Source: Piezodorus guildinii
Lineage: Eukaryota; Arthropoda; Insecta; Hemiptera; Pentatomidae
Length of the DNA: 64,000 bases
Assembly: GCA_023052935.1 (NCBI GenBank)
Contig: CM041292.1
Coordinates: forward strand, 112,373,436 to 112,437,435
Reading direction: 5' to 3'
Part shown: positions 10,295 through 19,981 of the stretch, in pieces
How the letters are laid out: each line of letters starts with the position of its first letter
Position numbering within the stretch: the stretch's first letter is position 1
Position numbers and translations under genes: made by a program
Notes under the pieces: generated by a model
Told to the model about the DNA's origin: nothing
Databases searched by the model: none
Seen by the model: the letters and a program-made list of their open reading frames with translations, nothing else

Positions 10295-13203
10295 GAATAC
10301 TACAGTTGAATTTGAACAATTGTGAAGCTGCTCAGGATCTCCTCTGCCAAAATTTACGGGAACAACAAATCGACGTCGCTATACTTTGTGAACAATATAA
10401 AAATCTGGATGACAACTCGTGGTTGTCCGATGCCATTGGTAAAACTGCTATCTGGGCCTGTAACTCCCAAGCTATCCAGGAAGTGGATATTGCATCACAC
10501 TCTGGCTTCGTATCAATGACGTAGGATCAATGACGTGTTCATCTTCAGCTGCTACGCCTGTCCCAGCATCACCATCGAAGATTTCGCAAATTTGTTGGAT
10601 CGCATAGTCTTAGAAGCTAGTTGCCATAAGCCAGCGATAGTAGCTGGTGATTTCAACGCATGGGCAATAGAATGGGGAAGTAGGAGAACAAATCGACGTG
10701 GTGAAGTTCTTCGGGAAGCTGTTGCGCAATTAAATGATATGATTCTTATGAACACCGGAACAAGCCCGACGTTCAGTAGAGCAGGAAGAACATCTATTAT
10801 CGATTTGACGTTCATCAGTGAACGCATACAAAGCAACACTACTTGGAAAGTTTGTGAATTTTATACAAACAGTGATCAACAGGAAATATTGATTACGCTG
10901 GATACGCCTGCAAGGAAGAAGAGTTATCGATGGAGAACAAATGGCTGGAATGCGAAAACCTTTGATGTAGATTCATTCACCCTAATGCTAGATGATGAAT
11001 GTAAATTGAGAGGGTCAGCCGAGGAAAAGGCGCGTATACTGACCTCTTTTATATCTGGGGCTTTTGATGCAGCTATGACCCGCTCAAAAACGGGCAAGCA
11101 TCATTCCTCAGTGTACTGGTGGATGGATACCATAGACGATCTTCGCCGGTGTTGCAACCAAGCAAGAAGACGTTACCAGCGAGCGAGACGTCTTCCGGAG
11201 TTTTCTGTGCTACAGGAGGAGTTTAAGAGAGCAAGAAGGAACCTCCGACAGGCAATTAAAGAAAGCAAGCGACGGTGCTGGAAAGAACTTCGCGATGAGG
11301 TGGATGCAGACCCATGGGGTAGACCCTACAAAATTGCACTTAAGAAACTAGGTAAAGGCACGATGCAGCTCCCGTCGAAATCAAACGCTATATTCCCGAA
11401 TCAGGTGAAAACTGTTGAACGTATAGACGATAGATATTTAGCTATACATATCCCTCAAATCACGCAAGAAGAGATAGAGGACATCGCCTCGGACCTACAA
11501 CTTGGCAGGGCACCAGGAATTGACGGAATTCCCAATGTGGCGCTCAGGAAAAGGCCGAATCTTTTCATCGATCTGTTCGATTCTTGCATCCAGGAAGGCT
11601 CCATTACGAAACTTTGGAAAAACAGCGCCTCGTGCTTATTCCAAAGAGTAAAGAAACACTGAAAGATCCGTCAACCTATCGCCCAATTTGTTTACTGGAT
11701 ACTATGGGCAAGGCATTTGAGAAAATCCTTACTACCAGGCTACAAGAGTTCACGGAGGGAGTTAATGGCCTCTCGCGGGCTCAATACGGATTTCGTAGAT
11801 GCAGTTGGATTGGTAGTTGAGACGGCCCGTTCAGCAATCGCAGGAGCAAGGTGGAGGAGAGGTGCCAAGTGTTATGCTGCAATCATCACTCTAGATGTTA
11901 AGAATGCTTTTAACACTTCAAGATGGACCTGTATACTAGATGCCCTACGGACTATGGCAGTGCCAGCCTATCTTATGAGAGTTATCACAGACTATTTTAA
12001 AGATAGAGTTCTCCTCTATAATTCAGAGGTTGGCCAAAGGAGATACGAGGTGGCAGGTGGTGTTCCGTAGGGCTCGGTATTAGGGCCTCTTCTGTGGAAC
12101 GTCATGCACGACGCAATCTTTAAATTGACAATGCCAGAGGGGGCCATAGTAGGATTAGCAGATGACGTTGCAGTTGTAGTAGCGGCGAAATATTTGAAGG
12201 AAGTTACCTTCATAGCTAATCAGGCTATTGCTACGGTACGAGGTTGGCTGTCTTCGGTAGGCCTACAACTTGCAGACCACAAGACCGAGGTTCTCCAAGT
12301 AACTAGTAGAAAACAAGCTGAATCCATCAATATCACGGTGGGCAGGCAAGAAATTCGTTCCCAGTTTCGCTTAAATACCTAGGAGTCATGATTGATGCAC
12401 GTCCACGCTTCAATGCTCACACCGAATACATCAGCACGAAATCTGCTAAAGTAGCATCCTTAATGGCACGCCTTTTGCCAAACGTTGCAGGTCCCACAGA
12501 AAGTCGCAGAAGGCTTCTTGCTACAGTTGTCTCCTCGATTATGTTATATGCAGCTCCCATTTGGACAGATGCGATGGGTACTAAATCATACCGGAGACAG
12601 ATGGTTTCCATTTGTCGCAGAATATGCTTGAGGACGGTAAGTGCTTTTCGGACTGTTTCCTACGAGGCAGCGTGTGTGATGAGCCAGAATGCCGCCGGTG
12701 GAACTCCTTGTTGAAGAAGAAAGCAGGCAATATGAACGACGATTACACGTTCCCCGAGGGGGGGGGGGAGCGGAAAATAACTATCGACCAATGGCAACAG
12801 CGTTGGGAGGCTGCAGATTCCGGGAGGTGGACTCGCAGGTTGATACCCGATGTTGGCTTGTGGTTTGGTCGCCGGCATGGGGAGGTGGACTTCTACATTA
12901 CCCAACTCTTGACCGGACATGTATGCTTTAGAGCCTACCAGTACCGATTCAAACTGGACAACACTGCAGAGTGCCCTGCATGCCGAACTGTCGAGGAAAC
13001 GGCGGGAGCACGTGTTTTTCGCCTGCACTCGCTTTGTGGAAGAAAGAAGCACATTGGTGAGGGTGTGTGGAGGAACGATCACACCAGATAATGTAGTAAG
13101 CTAAATGCTGCGATCGAAAGAACATTGGGACGCAGTGAAGAAATTCACCGCAGTCATCCAGAAGAGATTGAGAGAAGAAGAGAGTTTTAGAAGACGTGAC
13201 TAA
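10291..13203 (+). pseudogene. R1-clade ORF2 endonuclease-reverse transcriptase, broken
   Basis: Starts MRILQLNLNNCEAAQ, the R1-type endonuclease opening, with later GDFNAWAIEWGS and TSIIDLTF. The reverse transcriptase has GRAPGIDGIPN, then YRPICLLDTMGKAFEK, TLDVKNAFNTSRW (motif A) and LADDVAVVV (motif C). In motif B the usual VPQGS is VP-stop-GS (TAG at 12068). The C-terminal domain has RRHGEVDFYITQLLTGHVCFRAY and a Cys-rich finger (CPACRTVEE). A 14-bp tandem duplication (ATCAATGACGT repeats, 10513-10540) and shifts near 11640, 11810 and 12380 break the frame. Confidence 0.8.
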
Positions 13204-13211
13204 CCGTTTGA

Positions 13212-13258
13212 AACAGACACACACACACAGACCTTTTTGCTGGACTTGGTTATTTGGA
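13212..13258 (+). repeat. repeat R copy b, right part
   Basis: (CA)n followed by GACCTTTTTGCTGG and TTGGTTATTTGGA, as in other R copies. It stops where the Loa-clade element begins, so the rest of copy b is missing. Confidence 0.75.
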
Positions 13259-13300
13259 ATATACCTGCAGTATATTTACCCTCGTACTCGTGGGAACAAG

Positions 13301-15315
13301 ATGTCACTAATAATTAAAAATTTTACAGATAGCAAGGAGGAGGAGGCGGAGGAGTTGTTGGAGATGATGGCCGTGGAGGATTCTTCATCATCCTAGCGTG
13401 GCCGGGCAGGGACACAAATGGACCCTGTCGACTGATAGAGTGCAGCCAAACGATGAAGAAACTAGGAACTTCTTAGCTACGCTCCTAGATGATGTAAGGG
13501 ATGCTGTAGCATCGGACGGTGAGCGGAGCCTGGGTGGGACCTCTGAGAGAACCCCCAAGCCTCCGGAGGTAAAGAAGCCCTCCGGTGCTCAGAGAAGAAA
13601 ATTTAAAAAATCTGGTGCGGGCAACACACGACTTTCACTTACCACCATTTTTAAACTCAATGAAAGAATTTTCAAATACACTAAAAGATAAAACTACGTG
13701 AAACTATTAAAGAATTAATTAAATTGAATTTATATAGAAACATGTGTTTTATTAAAAAATCTATTGCATTATTATCTAAAATAATTAGTTCTATCTTCTT
13801 TTCATCACTCTTTATTAACTTTTACAAGCTCTTGTGTATTAGATAATATTTTTTTTCTAAAATCAAAGATTTCCAACGGTATATTATAAGTGTATATTAC
13901 TGCTCTTATGTTCAAAAACGAAAAATTGCATTAAAAAAATATTTTTTCTGTTTTCTCCTTTAGTTGGGTATCGAGTTTATTCAATTTACATATTTACCAG
14001 TTTTTCATCAGCGTTAACAAGATAATCTAGTTATTATTATTGAATCTACAAAATTAAAGGTACTTTAGGGGAAGAAAAATATCGGCCTTTAAGCCCTGTC
14101 AGACCATTTTTATCTAAATAAAACCTACATGATATTAAAGCCCATTAAATTTTACATCGATATAGCGAGTTTAATCAAAATCGTCGGAACCGTTTTTGAG
14201 AAAATCGAAAAAAGGTGCAAAATGCATGGTATAAAGTGCCTCTTCTGGTAGGCTCATTTTGATGAAAAAAGTTTTGTCACGTCTCGGGCGTATAGTTGTC
14301 TTAAATATGAAATTTCAGTTTCATAGGACTTACCGTTTCCGCCCGGGAGCTACCACACACAGACACACACACACACACACACAGATACACACACACACAC
14401 ACACACACACACAGACCTTTTTGCGGGACATGGTTATTTGGACTCAGAGGACCCTAAAACGTGTATTTCCGTTGAAAACTGGAATTCGAAAATTTTCACG
14501 ATCGCAATACTTCCCCTTACTATATATAGTAAGTGAAAGTAAAAATTGAGGGCTCTGACCATAGATGATGCTGGAACTTCTAGACTCCTGGATGACCGGA
14601 GCAAGGCGGTTCATGGAATCAGCTCCGAGAAGAGACCAAGGACCTCACCAGAGACCTCTGCGTTTATGGCAAAGAGAACCAGGAGTGTGGCTCCGAATGT
14701 CATTTCTTACGCTCTAGCTGCTGGAGGGAGCAAGGTAGCAATCATTCCCACTCGATACCCGGCTGAACAGCTCACCTGGGATCAGAGTGAGGAGGTTAAA
14801 AAGCAGCTGATCGGTTTTCTTGATCAGCTAGAGGAAGGTGGCACCCAAGCTGAGTTTAGTGGTTTCAGCTATAAGATGGGTGGGTGTGTGGTGGTCTGTG
14901 ACCACTGTCGGAAACCACCAAAAATCTTAAAATTAGTGGGAGCTTAGTGCTCCGCACTGGTGATATCGAGGAACTCAAGAAGCCTGTCAGAGTCGGTGGC
15001 TTCTTTCCTGGGGAGAAGCTTACGGAGAATTCTTTCCGTAGGCCTATACGCATACAGAATTCAACAATACCAGATGTGAACAAATTGTCACTTCTGAGTG
15101 TTAAGGAGGAACGGCACGGGTTCTTTGCCTTGGTAAGATTCCCAGAGTTTAGCCTAGGATATTTAGAAGAGAGGAACTGGCTGGTGACCTTTGGAATGGG
15201 CAAGGTCCAACTCAGGTTGCTAGATAAGAAGAGGCCACCCAAACCAGCAAGGGGAATGGCTACTAAGGTCTCATTGAATGGCAAGGCTGAAGGAAAGAGG
15301 ATGAAGAATAGTTAG
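13301..15315 (+). pseudogene. Loa-clade ORF1, split by repeat R
   Basis: Opens with ATG at 13301 (MSLIIKNFTDSKEEE), shifts frame near 13395, and reaches KPSGAQRRKFKK at 13610. Copy c of repeat R follows. On the other side the text continues in the same codon phase with LRALTIDDAG (14546). Removing 13611-14545 restores an uninterrupted KFKK-LRALT reading. Later parts contain QLIGFLDQLEEGG and DIEELKKPVRVGGFFPGEKL, and a stop lies at 15313. A shift occurs near 14920. The second half resembles the conserved domain of Loa and Jockey-superfamily ORF1 proteins. Confidence 0.65.
13611..14545 (+). repeat. repeat R copy c (best complete copy)
   Basis: 935 bp including five terminal A's. Starts TCTGGTGCGGGCAACACACG, with subterminal ACTTTCACTTAC. 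The internal (CA)n tract is at about 14354-14413. It ends with CTTACTATATATAGTAAG (palindrome) and TGAAAGT plus A5. The subterminal stretch is the inverted complement of the GTAAGTGAAAGT end. No coding capacity was seen. The insertion is clean within the Loa ORF1, so this copy defines the ends of the family. Classification is open (see findings). Confidence 0.85.
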
Positions 15316-15730
15316 GATTGGGGAGTGCCGCTCTTGGCAAAGGTGAAAACTGCTCTGGCTAGCGGGGGTGACCCTGTGGTCGGGGTTGGGTGGCCAGCCG
15401 ATCCGGGTGTCTCTATTGTAAGAAGCGGTGAAGGCATGGCATCTGGGGATGCCTCCTTGGCGGGGTCAGGTGTGCCCATTGATCCGGTTGCCTCTGGAAG
15501 GCGTGGTCGTCTGGTGCCCTTCTGGAATTGGCTCTTCAGCAGGGTCCGGGGAGGCATGCTAATCCGGGTACCTCCGCTGGGAGGACCGGTGAAAGCATGG
15601 CTCTTCGGAAACCGTATGGGGTTGGCGCCTCGGCTGGATCCAGGGGGCCCGATGACCCGGGTATCTCTGCGGGGAGGTGCGGTCTCGCGCCGTCCGCCAG
15701 GGTATTATCCCCCGCAAGACCAGAAAGCAA
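15316..15730 (+). repeat. GC-rich degenerate repeat between Loa ORF1 and ORF2
   Basis: A Gly/Pro/Ala-rich stretch whose units recur as imperfect repeats, for example PADPGVS, PIDPVAS, NPGTSAGRTGE and DDPGISAGRCG in overlapping frames. It is much more GC-rich than its surroundings. It probably is a linker or untranslated region of the Loa element expanded by tandem duplication. Confidence 0.5.
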
Positions 15731-15732
15731 TA

Positions 15733-18357
15733 ATGGTACTGCGTCTGTTGCAAATTAATCTACATCACTGCATTGCGGCATGTGGTGCCCTGCAGCAGTA
15801 TGTAAGATGTAGGAATATTGATATTATATTAATACAAGAATCTTACCTTTTTAAGGACAGTTTAAAGGGTCTGGAAATGCGGGGGTACAGTGTAATAGCC
15901 GTGCCCATGAACTCCAGGACCTGCATACTGTATAATAACCCTAAGATGCTACCCCTATGGCAATATTGTTGCAGAGATCTAGCAGCAGCAAAAGTGACCC
16001 TCCTCGGGGCCAACAACAGAAGGGAGATCACAGTTTGTTCTGTGTATCTTCCTTATGAAGAGGACATCCCCACAGAGCCATTCTGCTATGAATCTAATCT
16101 TAAATATTGAAAAGTATAAAAGACGAGTAGAAGTGTTGTCAGGCTCTAGCCAGGAAGGTTCTCAGAAGGGCGGTGCAATAAATATACACCCCGCCACTCC
16201 TGGTGTAGAGAGAGCCACCGAGAGAGGAGTCAGAGAGAAGATCTTGAAGAGGACACATATCCGGAAGCCGCCGACAGCATTTAATCTTTTATAGTCAAGT
16301 AATTTATACAGTCCCTTGATCTTATTATACATAATCTGTATCTAAATAAACTACTTATTTATCCATTAATATTTCTTAATAAATTGGATAACACAAACCC
16401 CTTTGGAAAGGTTTCCAATTATACTCCCTTAGTTTAACCCATGTTTTAAATGAGTACAATCATAGCAATTCAGAAGTCTAATCTAATCAGGGATGGAAGG
16501 CGAAGGCACCCTAATAGCATCATTGGATGCTAACGCTCATCACAGACTCTGGGGCAGTACAAATAACAACCAGAGGAGGTTAGTCTCTATTAGAGTTTAT
16601 TTTAAGCAATGAAATCCACAATAAGGGCAATACTGCCACCTTTGTTAATAAGAACAGATCAGAGGTCATTGATATCACACTAAGTACCAATTGTGCTTGT
16701 GATTTCATCAAGGACTGGCATGTTTCTTGTGAGGAGACATGTTCAGATCATAAATATATCAGATTTGATATAGATGTTAATGATATGTTTGAGTCGGTGT
16801 ATAGGAACCTCAAACTTACTGACTGGAATTCCTATTGCATCCAACTTGAACAAGAAGTAAGTCAGTGTCCCAAATCAATTAGAGACAAATGGCAATTGGA
16901 TTGCCTCAATGTATCACTTACTGAGGCTATAATGAAGTCCTACACAGACAACAACACTGTGTGTACAGTCAAATCCAACAGGAACGTCACCTGGTTGAAT
17001 GGTGAACTTGGCAAATTGAGAGCTTTAACTTAAAAACTCTTCAACAAAGCCAAAAGTACGGGTAGGTGGGATGCTTATAGGCAAGCACTGACTAACTACA
17101 ATAAAGCCATTAGGAAAGCTAAGAGAGGGGCATGGAGGAATTTTGGCAATGCCATTAATGACACATCCTCTGCTTTTATAGTAAATAGAATCCTATCCAA
17201 GAGGCCGGGCCAGAGAACTATGGGTGCCATCAGTGTAGAAGGGGGCCATAATGACTCAGAGATCGGTACCTTGAAGGCACTGGCAAGAGCGCACTTCCCT
17301 GGTTGCGAGATGATGGATGAGGAACCAATTAATCCCACCTATGAGAGAAAAACCATTATTACGGACAGGTGGGCTGAAGCCAATAGAATAATTAATTCTG
17401 GAAAATTGGAGTGGGCAGTTAAATCATTTTACCCTTTCAAATCAGCCGGCACTGATGGAATTTTTCCAGCTCTACTACAGAAGGGCTTTGAGGTGCTGCG
17501 ACCCTACCTCCTTGTATTATTACAAGGCAGTTTAGCACTTAATCACATACCTAATATTTGGAGTGTGGCTAAAGTGCGATATATACCCAAACCTGGAAAG
17601 GTGTCAAATGACCATCCCAAGGCTTACAGACCTATATGTCTGACATCCTTTCTAATGAAGACATTGGAAAAAATTATTGACAGACATATTAGGGACAATA
17701 TACTGGCTGATAGACCGCTACTTAGCGCTCAATATGCGTATCAGTCTGGAAAATCCTGTAAAACTTCTTTACATTTCTTGGTCTCTAGGATTGAAAAAAC
17801 GCTGATTAACAGAGAAATTGTGGCAGGCATCTTTGTTGACATCCAGGGCGCCTTTGACCGAACTCCTTATGGTACTATGGCGATAGCCTTAGAAATCAGA
17901 GGTGTGGGTCGACTTACCTCCGGATGGATCAATGCCATGCTGGAGGGAAGGATGCTTACATCTGAATTAGGACACTTCAGACTGTGGAGGATGTCCAGAA
18001 GGCGGTGTGCTATCTCCACTCCTGTGGTGTCTAGTTGTCGACTCTTTGTTGACAAAACTGTACACCGCAGGTCTATATGCACAGGGATATGCAGATGATA
18101 TCGCTGTACTAATTGTTTCCGGTAACAATCTCGGAATTGCTTAAAATGACAATGGGACTTTTGAGAGATTGGTGTCAGTCACTTGGTCTTAGCATGCATC
18201 AAACCCCAGAAAGTAAATCTCTGTATCTTCACTAACAGAAGAAATATAATAATTAGACCACCCCACCATGGTGAGGTTGAGGTCAATATCTGTAGTGAAG
18301 TTAAGCATTTGGGAACTACTCTCGATAGTAAACTAAAATGGAACAGCCATATTGATA
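15733..18357 (+). pseudogene. Loa-clade ORF2 endonuclease-reverse transcriptase, broken
   Basis: Endonuclease start at 15733 (MVLRLLQINLHHCIA) with IDIILIQESYLF. It is interrupted at about 16100 and resumes near 16500 with LIASLDANAHHRLWGS. The reverse transcriptase (17220-18098) has KSAGTDGIFPALLQKG, VRYIPKPGK, YRPICLTSFLMKTLEK and IFVDIQGAFDRTPYGTM (motif A). Motif C (GYADDIAVLIV) is in another frame near 18090-18120. It ends at WNSHIDK (18357), before the C-terminal domains. Confidence 0.75.
16101..16476. mobile_element. unclassified insertion within Loa endonuclease
   Basis: About 376 bp with no similarity to a LINE endonuclease separates two parts of the domain. TCTAATCT is present on both sides (16093-16100 and 16477-16484), compatible with an 8-bp target duplication. 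Terminal inverted repeats are not obvious. It might be a solo LTR or hAT-like MITE. The boundaries are tentative. Confidence 0.35.
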
Positions 18358-18978
18358 AAATATATTACTGCTCTTATGTTCAAAAACGAAAAATTGCATT
18401 AAAAAAATATTTTTTCTGTTTTCTCCTCTAGTTGGGTATCGAATTGATTCAATTTATATATTTACCTGTTTTTCTTCAGTGGTAACAAGATAATATAGTT
18501 ATTTTTACAGAATCAACAAAATTAAAGGTACTTTAGAAGAAGAAAATTTAAAATATCGGCATTTAAGCTCTGTCAGACCATTTTAATCAGAATGAAATCT
18601 ACATGATATTAAGGCCCATTAAATGTTCTATTGATATAGCGAGTTTAATCAAAATCGTCGGAACCGTTTTCCAGAAAATCGAAAAAAGGTGCAAAATGCA
18701 TGGTATAAAGTGCCTCTTCTGGTAAGCTCATTTTGATGAAAAAAGGTTTTGTCACGTCTCGGGCGTATAGTTGTCTTAAATATGAAATTTAAGTTTCATA
18801 GAACTTACCGTTTCCGCCCGGAAGTTACCACACACAGAGACACACAGACCTTTTTGCGGGACTTGGTTATTTGAACTCAGGGGATCTTAAAACGTGTATT
18901 TTCGTTGAAAACTGGAGTTCGAAAATTTTCACGATCGCAATACTTTCCCTTACTATATATAGTAAGTGAAAGTAAAAA
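18358..18978 (+). repeat. repeat R copy d (left-truncated)
   Basis: Starts inside the family at TATATTACTGCTCTTATG and runs to the proper right end, TATATATAGTAAGTGAAAGT plus A5. The Loa element joins it on the left. On the right it enters copy e at an A/T junction, so copy d appears inserted in copy e. Confidence 0.75.
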
Positions 18979-19204
18979 TATTATCTTATACACAAGCTTT
19001 TAAAAGTTATTAGAGAGTGATGAAAAGCCGATAAAACTGATTATTTTAGATAATGATATAATAGATTTTTTAACAAAACACATGTTACTAAAGAAATTCA
19101 ATTTAATTAATTCTTTAATGGTTTCACTCAATTTTAAATCTAAGTGTATTTGAAAATTCTTTAATCTTTTTAAAAACGTAGGTAAGTGAAAGTCGTGTAC
19201 CAGA
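18979..19204 (-). repeat. repeat R copy e (minus orientation, terminal part)
   Basis: TATTATCTTATACACAAGC through GTAAGTGAAAGTCGTGTACCAGA, which is the reverse complement of the left end of R. The remainder of copy e is missing, presumably deleted. Confidence 0.75.
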
Positions 19205-19746
19205 TTTTTATTATGTATCCGATATACTTACTTAAACAATTAGCGCCAAAGATCTCCCCTTAGGGACTATATCTTATGTTATGATGATTTGCTTGTGTTG
19301 GCAACATGAGATTCTTAGGTATAACAGTTTCACACGTGATTTGAAGAGTTTATACGAAATAATTTTGATCTTTTTCGAGTGTAGTTGAATGTGGTGTTGA
19401 AGTTATTTAAAATAAAGTGTTTAAATTACAAAATATAAACTTTTGTTTATAACAATATATATTAACATATTTAAGAACCATAGTTGTGATGGAAAAGTTG
19501 GTGAATGGTTGGTTTAGTTACAAAAAAAACACACTAATAAGAAAAACTTATTGTATCTGTGTACCGACGTTTTAAATTTTTTGTCTTCATCACAATAAAA
19601 ATAAAATAAATAATAATAAGTTAACGGTATAATAATAAGGAAACAATTATAAAAAATGGTAGTAGCAATAATATTACTTTTGTTATGAAAATATTTAAAG
19701 ATTGTAGTAACAAACCAAACCATTACCTGAGCCATAAAAGGTAAAA
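19205..19746. other. 3-prime flank of DRC8
   Basis: Downstream of the DRC8 stop, so the part nearest 19746 is its 3-prime UTR. No clear AATAAA on the minus strand was found close to the stop. Nothing else was recognised. Confidence 0.4.
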
Positions 19747-19981
19747 TTATAATAGTATATCTTTATTTACCATTATTTGATTGATGTAATATTCATAATT
19801 AACATGTCCTGAATCAGGATCAACTGCCACGGTCATCATTTCGTCTACTTCTTCTTTTGTGAATGGTTCTCCTTCTTCCATTATAATTTTTTCCATGTAT
19901 TCTTTTGTAATAAAACCCTTGTTATCTTTGTCAATTGTTTGAAACGCTTTGAGCAATTCCTCAGCTGAAGCTGGTTGCATT
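19747..19981 (-). CDS. DRC8: DRC8 exon 4 (terminal)
   Basis: Acceptor TATAATTTAG followed by A, which completes the AAA codon split across the junction. It then reads MQPASAEELLKAFQTIDKD to IMVNKDILL and a TAA stop. It lies 14.5 kb from exon 3, so automated annotation could easily report it as a separate 77-residue EF-hand gene. Confidence 0.9.

Larger units (their letters stand above)
8768..13211 (+). mobile_element. R1-clade LINE inserted in (CA)n (Waldo/Mino-like)
   Basis: A near full-length two-ORF element of about 4.4 kb. It has a leader (8768-9006), a Gag-like ORF1 with zinc knuckles, ORF2 (endonuclease, reverse transcriptase, C-terminal Cys/His region) and a 3-prime UTR of only about 8 bases after the stop at 13203. 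Both flanks are the (CA)n tract of repeat R: CCACACACACAC on the left, ACAGACACACAC on the right. Waldo and Mino families of the R1 clade are known to insert into (ACAY)n or (AC)n repeats, so the placement fits target-specific insertion. Frameshifts and stops in both ORFs make it inactive. Confidence 0.8.
13259..18357 (+). mobile_element. Loa-clade LINE with nested insertions
   Basis: An element of about 5.1 kb whose ORF1 is interrupted by repeat R copy c (13611-14545). Its endonuclease is split by about 380 bp of foreign sequence (about 16101-16476). The endonuclease start LRLLQINLHHCIAACGAL and the reverse transcriptase stretch YRPICLTSFLMKTLEKIIDRH fit the Loa clade. The 3-prime end, including any RNase H domain, is lost where it abuts repeat R copy d at 18358. 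Many frameshifts make it inactive. Confidence 0.7.

Noticed and set aside
13611..14540. repeat R as a LINE or SINE 3-prime end
   Set aside because: A short A-run ends it, but there is no Pol III promoter, no reverse transcriptase, and both its ends are conserved in several copies, which fits a DNA-type element better.
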